DNA of 64,000 nt from Betaproteobacteria bacterium (GTDB lineage: Bacteria > Pseudomonadota > Gammaproteobacteria > Burkholderiales > Rhodocyclaceae), in NCBI GenBank assembly GCA_016709965.1, contig JADJLT010000006.1, forward strand, positions 1-64,000, read 5' to 3'. The position numbers and the translations under genes are program-made. The notes beneath the pieces are model-generated. The model saw nothing but the letters and a program-made list of their open reading frames with translations. It ran no database searches and was not told the DNA's origin. This document shows positions 41,924-51,055 of this stretch, piece by piece. Position 1 is the stretch's first letter; each line of letters opens with the position of its first letter.

Positions 41924-43606
41924 ATGTCTCCCCGCCGCTGTTACTGCTATTTGCTTATTGTTTTCGGTTTTGCCGGCTGGAATGCTACTGCTCAGGCGCT
42001 CGTGCTCGAGGCTTCCGGCGTGCCCAAAAGTGAACTGATGGCCACCGATGAAGTTCAGATCAAGATTAATGAGGGCTACGCTGCATTGCGTGCTCAGCAG
42101 GCAGGGATGGCAGAAAAGGCGTTTCTTGAAGCAAATCGATTAAACCCCACCGCCGTCGAGGCGTTACTCGGTCTTGCCATGGTGGCACAGCTCGAGGGTA
42201 AAGCCGAAAAGGCACGCGAATGGATGGCGAGAGCGGTTTCTACAGCCCCCAAACGTCCGGAGATACATCAGGCAGAGGCACGCCTCTATGCCGACCAGGG
42301 TAATCTGGATATTGCGGCTACCCGATATCGCAAGGCTATTTCAACTTTTCCTGATAACTCGCAGCTTCGCCTTGATTTGGCCAATCTCTATCTTGAAAAG
42401 ATTAGAAAGCCGGGCGAGGCAATCAATGTATTGCGCGATCTCATTAGTCGTAACCCGAACTTCGCAGCGGGCCATCTGGCTTTGGGGCTTGCTTTTTCTG
42501 CTGATGGCAAGCTGGACGAATCCATACGGGCCTTGAGCGATGCTGCAAAGCTGGACTCATCGAATCCTTTTATCTTCCACGCGCTGGGTTTGCTTGCCTT
42601 GAGGCAGGGTGCGCCCGACCGGGCACTGGAGGCCTTTGACAAGGCGCTGGCGCTGCGAGCGGACTTCGCCGGTGCGGCTATCGGGCGTGGCGATGCGCTG
42701 GCGGCACTTGGTAAAACAGACAAAGCCATAGAGGCTTACCTAGGGGCTGCACGGCTTTCTCCCCAGAGCGCCTTGCCACATGCCATGCGAGCGCAGCTTC
42801 TTGAGCGCCAGAAACGTTCAGACGAAGCAGAGTCTGCTTACCGGGAGGCCTTGAAGGCCGAGCCGGAATATGCCCTGGTAATGAATAATCTTGCCTACTT
42901 GCTTGTCCAGCGAAAATTCAAGCTTGACGAGGCTCTCTCCCTCGCGCAGCGGGCAGTTGCAGCGAATCCAGCGGTTGCTGGCTATCACGATACCTTGGGC
43001 ATGGCGCAGTTGGCACGAGGCGATGGTGCTTCTGCTCATAAGTCGTTTGAGAAAGCGCTGGCTCTAAATCCGGGTAATGCGAAATACCGTGAACATCTCT
43101 CCCTAGCTTCCACAGGTACGGCGTCGAAACCAGCTGTTTCAGCAGCCGCACTTAAGGAGCCAACGCCGGCACCCGCCCCACCCGTGAAGGTGGTTGCAGC
43201 TCTGACAGTGGCCGAAATGAAACCGGCTGCGGCAGTTGCGCCGGCACCGGCCAAGGAGGTTGCAGACGACCCAGCCAAGGTCATCGGACCTCGACTGGAG
43301 GGGTGGCGCCAAGCTTGGGAGGCCAAGGATGTCGATCGTTATCTATCGTTTTACAGCAAGGATTTCGTGCCGCCAGCCAGAAAATCCACTGCAGCGTGGG
43401 CAGCAGATCGTCGCGTAAAGCTTGAAAAGAAGGGCGAGATCAAGGTTCGAGTTCTCAACCCATTTTTCATGCTTTCCGGGAACGTGGCCACGGTAGTGTT
43501 CGAGCAGCAGTATCAGTCGAGCAATTTTAGCGATGCTGGCGGCAAGCGACTGGAGTGGGTCAAGGAAGGCAACGAGTGGCGGATTCGCAGCGAAGGTCCG
43601 CGCTAG
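41924..43606 (+). CDS. Periplasmic TPR protein with C-terminal NTF2-like (Cds6-type) domain
   Basis: This 560-residue protein starts at MSPRRCYCY, with a Sec signal (YLLIVFGFAGWNATAQA); a longer in-frame reading through 41639 lacks support. Residues 40-430 are about ten to eleven TPR helix pairs (for example AHKSFEKALALNPGNAKYR). An Ala/Pro-rich linker (PTPAPAPPVKVVAA) leads to a final domain of about 105 residues, RLEGWRQAWEAKDVDRYLSF ... STAAW ... SSNFSD ... WRI, an NTF2/SnoaL-like fold like the C-terminus of Cds6-type L,D-transpeptidases. The same domain ends the TolC-like protein encoded tail to tail, the two stops overlapping by 4 nt. A scaffold role in the secretion system is inferred. 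Confidence 0.83.
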   Translation: MSPRRCYCYLLIVFGFAGWNATAQALVLEASGVPKSELMATDEVQIKINEGYAALRAQQAGMAEKAFLEANRLNPTAVEALLGLAMVAQLEGKAEKAREWMARAVSTAPKRPEIHQAEARLYADQGNLDIAATRYRKAISTFPDNSQLRLDLANLYLEKIRKPGEAINVLRDLISRNPNFAAGHLALGLAFSADGKLDESIRALSDAAKLDSSNPFIFHALGLLALRQGAPDRALEAFDKALALRADFAGAAIGRGDALAALGKTDKAIEAYLGAARLSPQSALPHAMRAQLLERQKRSDEAESAYREALKAEPEYALVMNNLAYLLVQRKFKLDEALSLAQRAVAANPAVAGYHDTLGMAQLARGDGASAHKSFEKALALNPGNAKYREHLSLASTGTASKPAVSAAALKEPTPAPAPPVKVVAALTVAEMKPAAAVAPAPAKEVADDPAKVIGPRLEGWRQAWEAKDVDRYLSFYSKDFVPPARKSTAAWAADRRVKLEKKGEIKVRVLNPFFMLSGNVATVVFEQQYQSSNFSDAGGKRLEWVKEGNEWRIRSEGPR

Positions 43607-45387
43607 TGGCTTGACGCAGCTTTTACGGAGGGCAGTGGGTGCGCGGTTTCGCCAGCAATGAGCCACTGTCCGTTGTATCGGATCCAGTCAATTTGCTTTA
43701 TCACGGTGTCACTGAAGTTTCCCGAAGTGTAGTGCTGAGTAAATTGGCTGGTGGCCCGGTCTTCGCCGTTCACCTCGGATTTCAGCGATTCAATGCGAAT
43801 CGATGGCGAGACGGCCTGATTGATACGCCGGCGGCGTTCGTTTTCCCACGCGGCGGTCGAGCCGAGTCCGGCAGCGGTGAAGTCGGGCGTGTAGTGAGCT
43901 CGATACTGCTCGAAGTTCTTCTGGGACCATGCTTCCAGCCATTGGCCGAGCCGTGATTCCAGTTTGGTAATCGGATCAGAAACGGACGATGCCGTGTCGG
44001 CGCCGGCATATGCAGTCTCGTCGGAGATGGCGATAGCGCTGGCCGGGACGGCCGGCTTGCTGCCCAGCAGTTCTGGCGCAATGGGGGCAGGATGGTAGCG
44101 CGTGCGCAGGGCGTCGCGCAGTTCGCCGGTCATGCTGAGCAGGCGTGCTCTCAGCACGGTTGTCCGGGCGCGGGCTTCGATCAGATTCCGCTGCGCTTCG
44201 AATAGATCATCGTGGGCGATGGATACGTCGTTTAGCGAGCGACGGCCGGCTTCGAAATGGAGTTCATAGGCGGCGGCGACGCGCTGCGCTGAGAGTACTC
44301 GCTGCTCAAGTGAATTATCGATTTTGGCCAATTCTTCCAGTTGACCGTAGAGGTCGGCAATTTCCCGGGCGAGGTCGTTGCTCAGTTGATCGGCGTCGGC
44401 TTGTGCGGCCTCGTGGCGCTCGATGGCTTCGTTGTGCCTGGCAATGGTCCTCCCGCCTAGTGGAATGTCGAGATTGATGCGGACCAGCCCGCCGTGATCG
44501 CTGTCGGTGACCGGTACCGGGTCGGTGTTGTTGTTCAGGCGCTTGCTTAGCTCAAGGTCTATGCTGGGCAAAAGACCGCCGCGAGCGGCACCAATATCTG
44601 CTTGCCGTGCAGAAACACGCTGCAAGGCGGCGCGCAGACGGGGATTGCGTTCGCGCAGATTTTCGATCAGCAACTCAGGCCTGCTCTCGTGCGCAGCAGC
44701 TGTAATGGCCGGCAGTACCAATTGTTCGGGAGGCGTGCCGGTAAGCAGGCGATAACGGTACTCGGCGGTGGTCAATTGGGTTCGCAATTGACCGAGTAAT
44801 GTGCGGCTCTGGATCAGTCGGACGCTCATCAAATCGAGTTCGGCCGGTGGAATACGACCCGCATTGACGCGTTCGGTCACCTGTTTCTCGAGGCGTTCCT
44901 GGCGCGTAATCGTTTCATTCAGACTGCTGATCGTTTGGCGAAGTCGAACGACATCAGCGTAATTTTCGGTGATTTCGGCTGCGACGCGTTCAAGCGCATC
45001 ATCCAGATCGGTTTCGGCTGCATCCCGGGCAAACTGGCTCGATCTTAGGCGATAGAAGTCAGTCCCGCCATTGAACAGGTTCCAGCGCAAACTGGCATCG
45101 CTGCGCCGCACGGTTCTGTCAAAGGGGATGCCCTGGGTTTCATCGCGCGATTTGCCGCTGCGATAGCCCAGGCTGGCGGTCGGCAGATAATCGGAGCGAA
45201 CTTGTGAAACCTGTGAGTCAGCGGCATTCAGCAAGGCTTGGGCGGACCTGACGCTGGGCTGTTGCAACAAGACGCGTTCGACTACGGCCGGCAGCGTTTC
45301 GGTATCGGCCATTGCCGACGTGCCAAATGCCGACAGCAGGCCGCACAGCAGCGTGATTTTGAATAGCGCGTTAAGCTGCGGGTTCAT
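43603..45387 (-). CDS. TolC-family outer-membrane factor with C-terminal NTF2-like domain
   Basis: This is the outer-membrane channel of the adjacent type I secretion system. The 594-residue protein has a signal peptide (GLLSAFGTSAMA), the two TolC/OEP repeats with coiled-coil and barrel segments (residues 30-440; SVRSAQALLNAADSQVSQVR, WNLFNGG, IPLGGRT) and a Pro/Ala linker. Its last 120 residues (RLGQWLEAWSQKNFEQYRAH ... STAAW ... SGNFSD ... WLIAGE) repeat the NTF2-like domain of the neighbouring TPR protein. Most TolC proteins lack such a tail. The codons for LYGQLEELAKID (44312-44352) match the dispersed element. The start overlaps the HlyD stop (ATGA). Confidence 0.9.
   Translation of the reverse strand: MNPQLNALFKITLLCGLLSAFGTSAMADTETLPAVVERVLLQQPSVRSAQALLNAADSQVSQVRSDYLPTASLGYRSGKSRDETQGIPFDRTVRRSDASLRWNLFNGGTDFYRLRSSQFARDAAETDLDDALERVAAEITENYADVVRLRQTISSLNETITRQERLEKQVTERVNAGRIPPAELDLMSVRLIQSRTLLGQLRTQLTTAEYRYRLLTGTPPEQLVLPAITAAAHESRPELLIENLRERNPRLRAALQRVSARQADIGAARGGLLPSIDLELSKRLNNNTDPVPVTDSDHGGLVRINLDIPLGGRTIARHNEAIERHEAAQADADQLSNDLAREIADLYGQLEELAKIDNSLEQRVLSAQRVAAAYELHFEAGRRSLNDVSIAHDDLFEAQRNLIEARARTTVLRARLLSMTGELRDALRTRYHPAPIAPELLGSKPAVPASAIAISDETAYAGADTASSVSDPITKLESRLGQWLEAWSQKNFEQYRAHYTPDFTAAGLGSTAAWENERRRRINQAVSPSIRIESLKSEVNGEDRATSQFTQHYTSGNFSDTVIKQIDWIRYNGQWLIAGETAHPLPSVKAASSH
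44312..44352 (+). repeat. Dispersed element-like sequence inside the TolC-family gene, E9
   Basis: The plus strand reads GTGAATTATCGATTTTGGCC, then AATTCTTCCAGTTGACCG and TAGAG. It matches intergenic copy E11 through both the AT block and the core. On the coding strand it is in frame and encodes a coiled-coil segment. Confidence 0.5.
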
Positions 45388-46703
45388 CGTTCGCGCAGCG
45401 ATTTGTCGAGGGTTTTGATCACAGGTTTTAGCATGTAATCCATCATCGTTCGCTTGCCGGTCTTGATGCTGGCATCGGCGCCCATACCCGGTGAAATGGT
45501 CAGTCGTTCTTCCGGCAAGCCAAGAAAGTTGCGCTCTGCCTCCAGAAAGACCTCGAAATAACTCTCCTTGCGTTCGTTATCCACAATGGCGTCGGCGCCG
45601 ACCCGAACCACCTTGCCCGACAGGGTGCCGAAAATGGACGAATCGTAGGCGCTGATACGAATTTTTGCGGGCTGTCCGATTTTGATGAAGGCAATATCCG
45701 TCGGTTTGACGCGCGCGGCGATCAGCAGTTTGTCTTCGGCTGGGACGATTTCCATGATCGTTTCGCCTGCTTTGACCACGCCACCCACGGTATTTAACAG
45801 CACTCGATTGACCGTTCCATCCATCGGTGCGTGCAGGTCGCGGCGCGCTACCTTGTCATTTCGGCTGGTCAATTGCTGGTTAACCGTAGCGGCGCGCAAT
45901 TCGAGATCGTTTTTTTCCTTGCTGGTCTCTGTTGCGAAGCGGGATTTCGTTTCAATCAAACGCGCCTGCGCTTCCTGGACCGCCGACTGAATTCGGCCAA
46001 TGGCAATGCGCGTCGTCTCCTGTTCGCCCTTTTGTGCGGTATAGCGTTGCTGTGCAGCAAGCAGATCGGCACGAGCGCCGGCGCCGGCTGCAGCCAGTTT
46101 TTCCTCGATGGCTAGTGCGTCCCGGGCTGGGCCGATGGCATCGTTCAAGGCTTGGTTTTTTGCCTTGGCTTCGGCCAGTTCCTGCTGGCGCTGGGCGAGT
46201 TGTTTGCTCAATGTGTCCAGCGTGTTTTCACGCTCCTGGCGGCGAGCCTGCCACAGCGTACGCTGCTCGCGTACCAGCTCCGGGGCGCTTGCTTCCAGAT
46301 CGGCGGGGAACACGGGCGGACGGCTTTGGGCTTCAGCCTGCAATCGAACCAGCGCAGCTTGGGTGCCCCAGTAGGTTTGCTGGCTTTCGCCCAGTTCCGA
46401 GTTGAATTGGAGGTTCTGCACCGTGGCCAGCAAATCCCCCTTTTTGACATGCGACCCCTCGCGAGCGGCGATGGACTGGAGAATGCCGCCCTCCATGCTT
46501 TGAATTTGCTGTACACGGCTCGATGGAACGATCGCGCCAATCGCATTGACCGAAATGTCGAGCTTGGCAAAGCTCATCCATGCCAGCAGCAGAACGAAAA
46601 ACAGCGCTGTCGTACCCACCAGATATTGCACCGCCTTGTGCGGTCCGCGGTCGTAATCGTGGTGCGAGGATAGCTGTTCAAGCTGTGTAGGCGTTGATTT
46701 CAT
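45384..46703 (-). CDS. Type I secretion membrane-fusion protein (HlyD family)
   Basis: This 439-residue periplasmic adaptor joins the ABC exporter to the TolC-like channel. One N-terminal transmembrane helix (about 28-48, VGTTALFFVLLLAWMSFA) is followed by a beta-barrel/lipoyl half (GGILQSIAAREGSHVKKGDLL). A long coiled coil follows (about 100-280), then the second lipoyl half (LHAPMDGTVNRVLLNTVGGV), and a C-terminal barrel. It overlaps both neighbours by 4 nt, giving the operon ABC-HlyD-TolC. Confidence 0.95.
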   Translation of the reverse strand: MKSTPTQLEQLSSHHDYDRGPHKAVQYLVGTTALFFVLLLAWMSFAKLDISVNAIGAIVPSSRVQQIQSMEGGILQSIAAREGSHVKKGDLLATVQNLQFNSELGESQQTYWGTQAALVRLQAEAQSRPPVFPADLEASAPELVREQRTLWQARRQERENTLDTLSKQLAQRQQELAEAKAKNQALNDAIGPARDALAIEEKLAAAGAGARADLLAAQQRYTAQKGEQETTRIAIGRIQSAVQEAQARLIETKSRFATETSKEKNDLELRAATVNQQLTSRNDKVARRDLHAPMDGTVNRVLLNTVGGVVKAGETIMEIVPAEDKLLIAARVKPTDIAFIKIGQPAKIRISAYDSSIFGTLSGKVVRVGADAIVDNERKESYFEVFLEAERNFLGLPEERLTISPGMGADASIKTGKRTMMDYMLKPVIKTLDKSLRER

Positions 46704-48847
46704 GCCGATGCCTCCGAGTGGGTGGCTGGCGTCTTGTTTCCACCCTGCAGGGTACGCAGCACTTCATTGCGGGGGCCGTCGAGCACAACCCGGCCCTGCT
46801 CGACGACAATCAGCCGATCGACCAGCGGCAGCATGGCCATGCGGTGGGTGACGAGCAGGATGGTCCTGTCCTTGATTGAGCGCAGGTTTTCAATCAGCTT
46901 TTGTTCTGTACCGGGGTCCATCATGCTGGTTGGCTCGTCCAGCAACAGCATTTGCGGCTGCTGGACCAGGGCGCGGGCAATGGCGACGGCCTGGCGCTGG
47001 CCACCGGACAGTCGGCTGCCGCCTTCGCCAACCTGGGTGCCAAGACCCTGCGCCAACTGCGTCAATGTGTCGTCGAGGCAGGCCAGGCGGACGGCTTCGA
47101 GAAGCTGCTGATCACTGACCTGGGTGCCGCTGAGCAGGATGTTTTCGCGGATATCGCCGTGGAACAGGGTTATATCCTGCGGCACATAGCCAATCTGCCG
47201 GCGCAAGCTCTGAGGTTCGATCTGGTTGGCGGCGACGCCATCAATCAGTACGTTGCCTTGATCCGGACCATAAAGGTTCAAAATAAGTCGGAACAGCGTA
47301 CTCTTGCCGGAACCGATGCGGCCAATGAAGCCTACCTTCTCGCCGGCTTGAATGCTCAGGTTGAGGCCTTTGAGCAATGGTGACGAATTCGGGTAAGAAA
47401 AATGCACGTCACGAAAATCGATACGGCCCTGAAGCTGTGGCAGATGCAGGCTGTCGGCCGGCTCGTCGATGGGCGACTCCATAATCTTGTCGAGTGCATC
47501 GAGTGCCTGCTTGGTCTGTTCGTAGCGGACAATCAGTGCGGCGATCTGAGTCGCCGGGGCAATGGCGCGTCCGGCCAGCATGGTGACTGCGATCAACTGG
47601 CCCATCGTGATCGTGCTGTCGACAATCAGCATGGCGCCAAACATAACAAGAAGAATAGAGGAGAGGCTGGTCATCAACAGCGAAAACTGGGTGCCGAAGG
47701 CCGACCACTCACGCAGATGCACCGAGTTTTCGGAAATTTTAACGGTCAGCATTTCCCATTGACGACGAGCCCAGACTTCGGCGCCTATCGACTTGATGGT
47801 GTCAATGCCGTTCATGACCTCGAACAAATGGGCGGTACGTTGGGCGGATTCCTTCATGTTGCTGCCGAGAATCCGCGAGAGCGGACGCCGGATCAGCATC
47901 GATACACCGATGGTTATCGGGATCAGGATCAGCGGCACAAGGACCAGCCAATGACCGATCAGCGCAATGACAACCAGGAAGAACAGCATGAAGGGCACGT
48001 CGCCGAGCAGTGTCAGTGTCGACGAAGTGACGAAGTCGCGCACTGACTCGAAGTCGCGGACGATATTGGCCAGTACGCCGCCGGAGGCCGGCCGTGAGGC
48101 GGCGCGCAGGCGCAGGGTGTGCGCGAAAATGTGCGATGAAATCGCGATGTCGGCTTTGCGTGCAGCAGATTCGAGCAAATAGCTGCGCAGCATCTTGATG
48201 ACGATGTCGAACAGGGCAACGACGACGACGGCCGACGTCAGCACCCAGAGGCTGTCGAGCGCGTTGTTGGGAACGACGCGGTCATAGACAGACATGGTGT
48301 AGAAGGGGATGACCGCCGCGAAAACATTGACCAGCACGGTGGCCAGCAAGGCCCAGCCATAGATTGCCTTGTTCTTGAGCAGGGTGTCCCAGAACCAGCG
48401 GCGCGGTCGTTGCAGATGGTAAAGCAGGCTGCGGGTGTCGAAGAACACCATCGGGCGGGCAAAGTAGGCTGTTCCGTCAAAGTCGCGCCGAATCTCGCCG
48501 AGCGACATTTTTTTGCTGCCCTTGATGCCGGCCAGTACACATTCCCATTGCTCGCCGTTGCGGCTCAGAATAACGAGCGATTGGCCGCCGGGTGAGGTGA
48601 GCAGGACGGGGAGTTCGGAATCCTTGAATTCGCGCAGGCCGCTTTCCGAACGGGTCAGGGCGAGGCCGGCGCGGGCGGCACATTCGTGGATTTGCGGTTC
48701 ACTGATCCGGTCATCGACGATGGGCGTATCGGCCAGTAATTGAACCCGATCCGCCCGTTTGCCGAAGAAGTGGGCCAGGAAAATCAGTTGGTCGATAAGT
48801 CCGGTTGCCGGAATTGTCTCTATGTCGGCAGAAGAAGATTCAAACAT
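46700..48847 (-). CDS. Type I secretion ABC transporter (LapB-like) with inactive C39-like domain
   Basis: This 715-residue exporter energises secretion of the giant adhesin. Residues 1-135 form a C39-peptidase-like domain without the catalytic Cys near the N-terminus (MFESSSADIET), hence a non-cleaving substrate-binding domain as in LapB-type transporters of large adhesins. Five to six transmembrane helices follow (about 165-440), then an ATPase with Walker A GRIGSGKST, signature LSGGQRQAVAIARAL and Walker B MLLLDEPTS. I use the ATG at 48847; a 26-codon extension is not needed. It is the first gene of the operon. Confidence 0.93.
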   Translation of the reverse strand: MFESSSADIETIPATGLIDQLIFLAHFFGKRADRVQLLADTPIVDDRISEPQIHECAARAGLALTRSESGLREFKDSELPVLLTSPGGQSLVILSRNGEQWECVLAGIKGSKKMSLGEIRRDFDGTAYFARPMVFFDTRSLLYHLQRPRRWFWDTLLKNKAIYGWALLATVLVNVFAAVIPFYTMSVYDRVVPNNALDSLWVLTSAVVVVALFDIVIKMLRSYLLESAARKADIAISSHIFAHTLRLRAASRPASGGVLANIVRDFESVRDFVTSSTLTLLGDVPFMLFFLVVIALIGHWLVLVPLILIPITIGVSMLIRRPLSRILGSNMKESAQRTAHLFEVMNGIDTIKSIGAEVWARRQWEMLTVKISENSVHLREWSAFGTQFSLLMTSLSSILLVMFGAMLIVDSTITMGQLIAVTMLAGRAIAPATQIAALIVRYEQTKQALDALDKIMESPIDEPADSLHLPQLQGRIDFRDVHFSYPNSSPLLKGLNLSIQAGEKVGFIGRIGSGKSTLFRLILNLYGPDQGNVLIDGVAANQIEPQSLRRQIGYVPQDITLFHGDIRENILLSGTQVSDQQLLEAVRLACLDDTLTQLAQGLGTQVGEGGSRLSGGQRQAVAIARALVQQPQMLLLDEPTSMMDPGTEQKLIENLRSIKDRTILLVTHRMAMLPLVDRLIVVEQGRVVLDGPRNEVLRTLQGGNKTPATHSEASA

Positions 48848-49041
48848 GGGCAAATGGCATATCCGGAGTGGGTGAGCGTGGTCTTGTTCTCGCCGTGTGG
48901 CAAGCAAGAAAAGATGCTGGCACAACTATCGACGGACAATGGATAAGTAATTCACGACCGGTGAAAAAAAGCCGGGTGAAAATTTTCGAATTGCATAATT
49001 TTACGGGATTCCGGCTGCTTCCGTTAGCCCGGCGAGCGCTG

Positions 49042-49761
49042 TCAGAAGTGTGGAAGGCTGCGGGCGAGTCGCCGAAGTTCAAGGCGGCGATGGCGCCAGT
49101 CCGGGCAGAGTTGTTCAACGACGGCCCAGAAGCGTGGGCTGTGGTTCATTTCCCGGATATGGGACAGTTCGTGGGCAACGACATAATCAATGATCGCCAG
49201 CGGCATCAGGATCAGCCGCCAGTTCAGGGAAATGTCGCCTCGATGATTGCAACTGCCCCAGCGCGTGCGGGCAGAGGACAGGCGGAGCACCGGCATGGCA
49301 ACGCCGAGTAGCGGCGCATGGATGGCCAGACGTTCCGCAAAGATGTCGCGAGCCTTGTCGCGCAAGGCGCGTTCCAGCAACTGACTGGCATGGTGTTTCG
49401 CATCCGGGCGCAGGTAAATCGTGCCGGGGCCGAATTGCCAGTGCGCCCGGCCGAGGTCGGTAATGGCCACAGTCAGCGCTTCGCCCAGAACAAAAATGAC
49501 TGTGCCATCGGTGATGTCGAGCTTGTCTGGGCTTGGGCGGTCGCGCCAGGCGGCCAGCTTGTCGAGCACCCATTGGCCATGCTGATGAATCAGATTTTCG
49601 ATATCGCCGATGCGGGCACGGGTCGGTGCGCCCACCCGCAGGCCGCGGTGATCGATGGCCAGGCCGATGGTGCGTCGCTGGCTGCGCTTGAGCTGGTAGG
49701 CTACAGCCTGGCCAGCAATGACGATGCTGCGAGCGGACTCAGGTAGCGTTGTGCTGGGCAT
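49042..49761 (-). CDS. YgjP-like metal-dependent hydrolase
   Basis: This 239-residue protein of the YgjP/DUF45 (M48-like) group has the zinc motif AHELSHIREMNHSPRFW, in which HExxH and a later His coordinate the metal, and the preceding RTRWGSCNHRGDISLNWRL typical of this family. It is cytosolic with unknown substrate. The start overlaps the plsC end by 23 bp, so it is the distal gene of the glyQS-gmhB-plsC operon. Confidence 0.88.
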   Translation of the reverse strand: MPSTTLPESARSIVIAGQAVAYQLKRSQRRTIGLAIDHRGLRVGAPTRARIGDIENLIHQHGQWVLDKLAAWRDRPSPDKLDITDGTVIFVLGEALTVAITDLGRAHWQFGPGTIYLRPDAKHHASQLLERALRDKARDIFAERLAIHAPLLGVAMPVLRLSSARTRWGSCNHRGDISLNWRLILMPLAIIDYVVAHELSHIREMNHSPRFWAVVEQLCPDWRHRRLELRRLARSLPHF

Positions 49762-50491
49762 CCGAATAGCGGTGCGGCGACATGCGATGCATCTCGTCTT
49801 CGATCCATGCTTCGGCGCGCTGATTGACTTCCGCCTCGGTCATGCCGGTCGCATCGAAAGCCGGGCCGATGCTGATCGTGATGGTGCCCGGGGTCTTCAG
49901 GAAAGCCTGACGTGGCCACAACTCGCCGGCATTGTGGGCAATTGGCACGACCTTGCAGCCAACATGCGTGGCGAGATAGGCGCCGCCCGGCTTGAAACGT
50001 TTCTTTTGGCCTGGCGCAACGCGCGTGCCTTCCGGAAAGAGAATGACGTAGAAGCCTTGCTTGAGACGCTCGCGGCCCTGGATGACGACCTGATCCAGCG
50101 CATCCTTGCCGGCCGCGCGGTCAATGGAAATCATTTTCATCGCGGCCAGCCCCCAGCCAACGAGCGGCACCTTGAGCAGTTCCTTTTTCAGCACGAAAAC
50201 ACAGTAGGCGCCGCTCGGCACGGTGTCCTGCAATGTCATGGTCTCCCACGCCGACTGGTGTTTGGCGAGAATGACGCAGGGCTCTTTCGGCATGTTTTCA
50301 AGACCGATCACCTTGGGGCGGATGCCGAGAATGTTCTCGACACCGAACTGGATACCAAGGCGCCACAGTTTGCCGAAGCGGTAGCCCCACAGGCCACGCA
50401 GGGCCAGCGCAGCAATGACCACGAGCGGTGCGGTCAAAATCGACCAGACGATGGCATAGGCCATGAACAGCGTGGAGCGAACGGCCTTCAT
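49739..50491 (-). CDS. plsC: 1-acyl-sn-glycerol-3-phosphate acyltransferase
   Basis: PlsC makes phosphatidate from lysophosphatidate in phospholipid synthesis. The 250-residue membrane-associated protein has an N-terminal hydrophobic helix (TLFMAYAIVWSILTAPLVVI), the acyltransferase motif KHQSAWET, an HX4E variant of the usual HX4D that I recall as common in betaproteobacterial PlsC, and FPEGTRVAPG. The start overlaps the gmhB stop by 4 nt. Confidence 0.93.
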   Translation of the reverse strand: MKAVRSTLFMAYAIVWSILTAPLVVIAALALRGLWGYRFGKLWRLGIQFGVENILGIRPKVIGLENMPKEPCVILAKHQSAWETMTLQDTVPSGAYCVFVLKKELLKVPLVGWGLAAMKMISIDRAAGKDALDQVVIQGRERLKQGFYVILFPEGTRVAPGQKKRFKPGGAYLATHVGCKVVPIAHNAGELWPRQAFLKTPGTITISIGPAFDATGMTEAEVNQRAEAWIEDEMHRMSPHRYSDAQHNAT

Positions 50492-51039
50492 GGTGTCGTT
50501 TCCTGGAGGATGGCATCGACCGCCGCAGACAGATCCTTAAACTCCTGCGTGCCTTCCGGCAGATCGCCGTCAGCCTTGGTTTTTTCGCCCTTGCCGGTCA
50601 TCACCAGCATCGGCTGACAGCCATAGGCGGCACATGCCTGCAGATCGCGCAGCGAATCGCCGATGGCCGGCACCCCATTGAGGTCGACGTTCAATGTCTC
50701 GGAGATCCGCTTGAACATGCCCGGCTTGGGCTTGCGGCATTCACACTTGGAGTCGGCGGGGTGTGGGCAATAAAAGATGGCGTCGATCCGCCCGCCCAGT
50801 GCGACCACGGCCTTGTGCATCTTGGTGTGGATATGGTTCAGCATTTCCATGTCGAACAGCCCGCGTCCGACGCCTGACTGATTGGTCGCCACAACCACCT
50901 TGTAGCCGCACTGGGTGAGGCGGGCGATGGCTTCCAGGCTGCCGGGGATCGGCTTCCATTCGGCCGGGTTCTTGATGAACTGGGCCGAGTCGAAGTTGAT
51001 GACACCATCGCGGTCGAGGATGACGAGCTTGTTGGGCAT
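50488..51039 (-). CDS. gmhB: D-glycero-beta-D-manno-heptose 1,7-bisphosphate 7-phosphatase
   Basis: GmhB removes the 7-phosphate in ADP-heptose synthesis for lipopolysaccharide core. The 183-residue HAD-family protein has the nucleophile motif LDRDGVIN, TNQSGVGRG, the zinc site CPHPADSKCECRKPKPGM (Cys and His ligands) and the acidic motif AIGDSLRDLQ. It lies 17 nt after glyS on the same strand. Confidence 0.96.
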   Translation of the reverse strand: MPNKLVILDRDGVINFDSAQFIKNPAEWKPIPGSLEAIARLTQCGYKVVVATNQSGVGRGLFDMEMLNHIHTKMHKAVVALGGRIDAIFYCPHPADSKCECRKPKPGMFKRISETLNVDLNGVPAIGDSLRDLQACAAYGCQPMLVMTGKGEKTKADGDLPEGTQEFKDLSAAVDAILQETTP

Positions 51040-51055
51040 GGCGGCCTTTCCGGTT

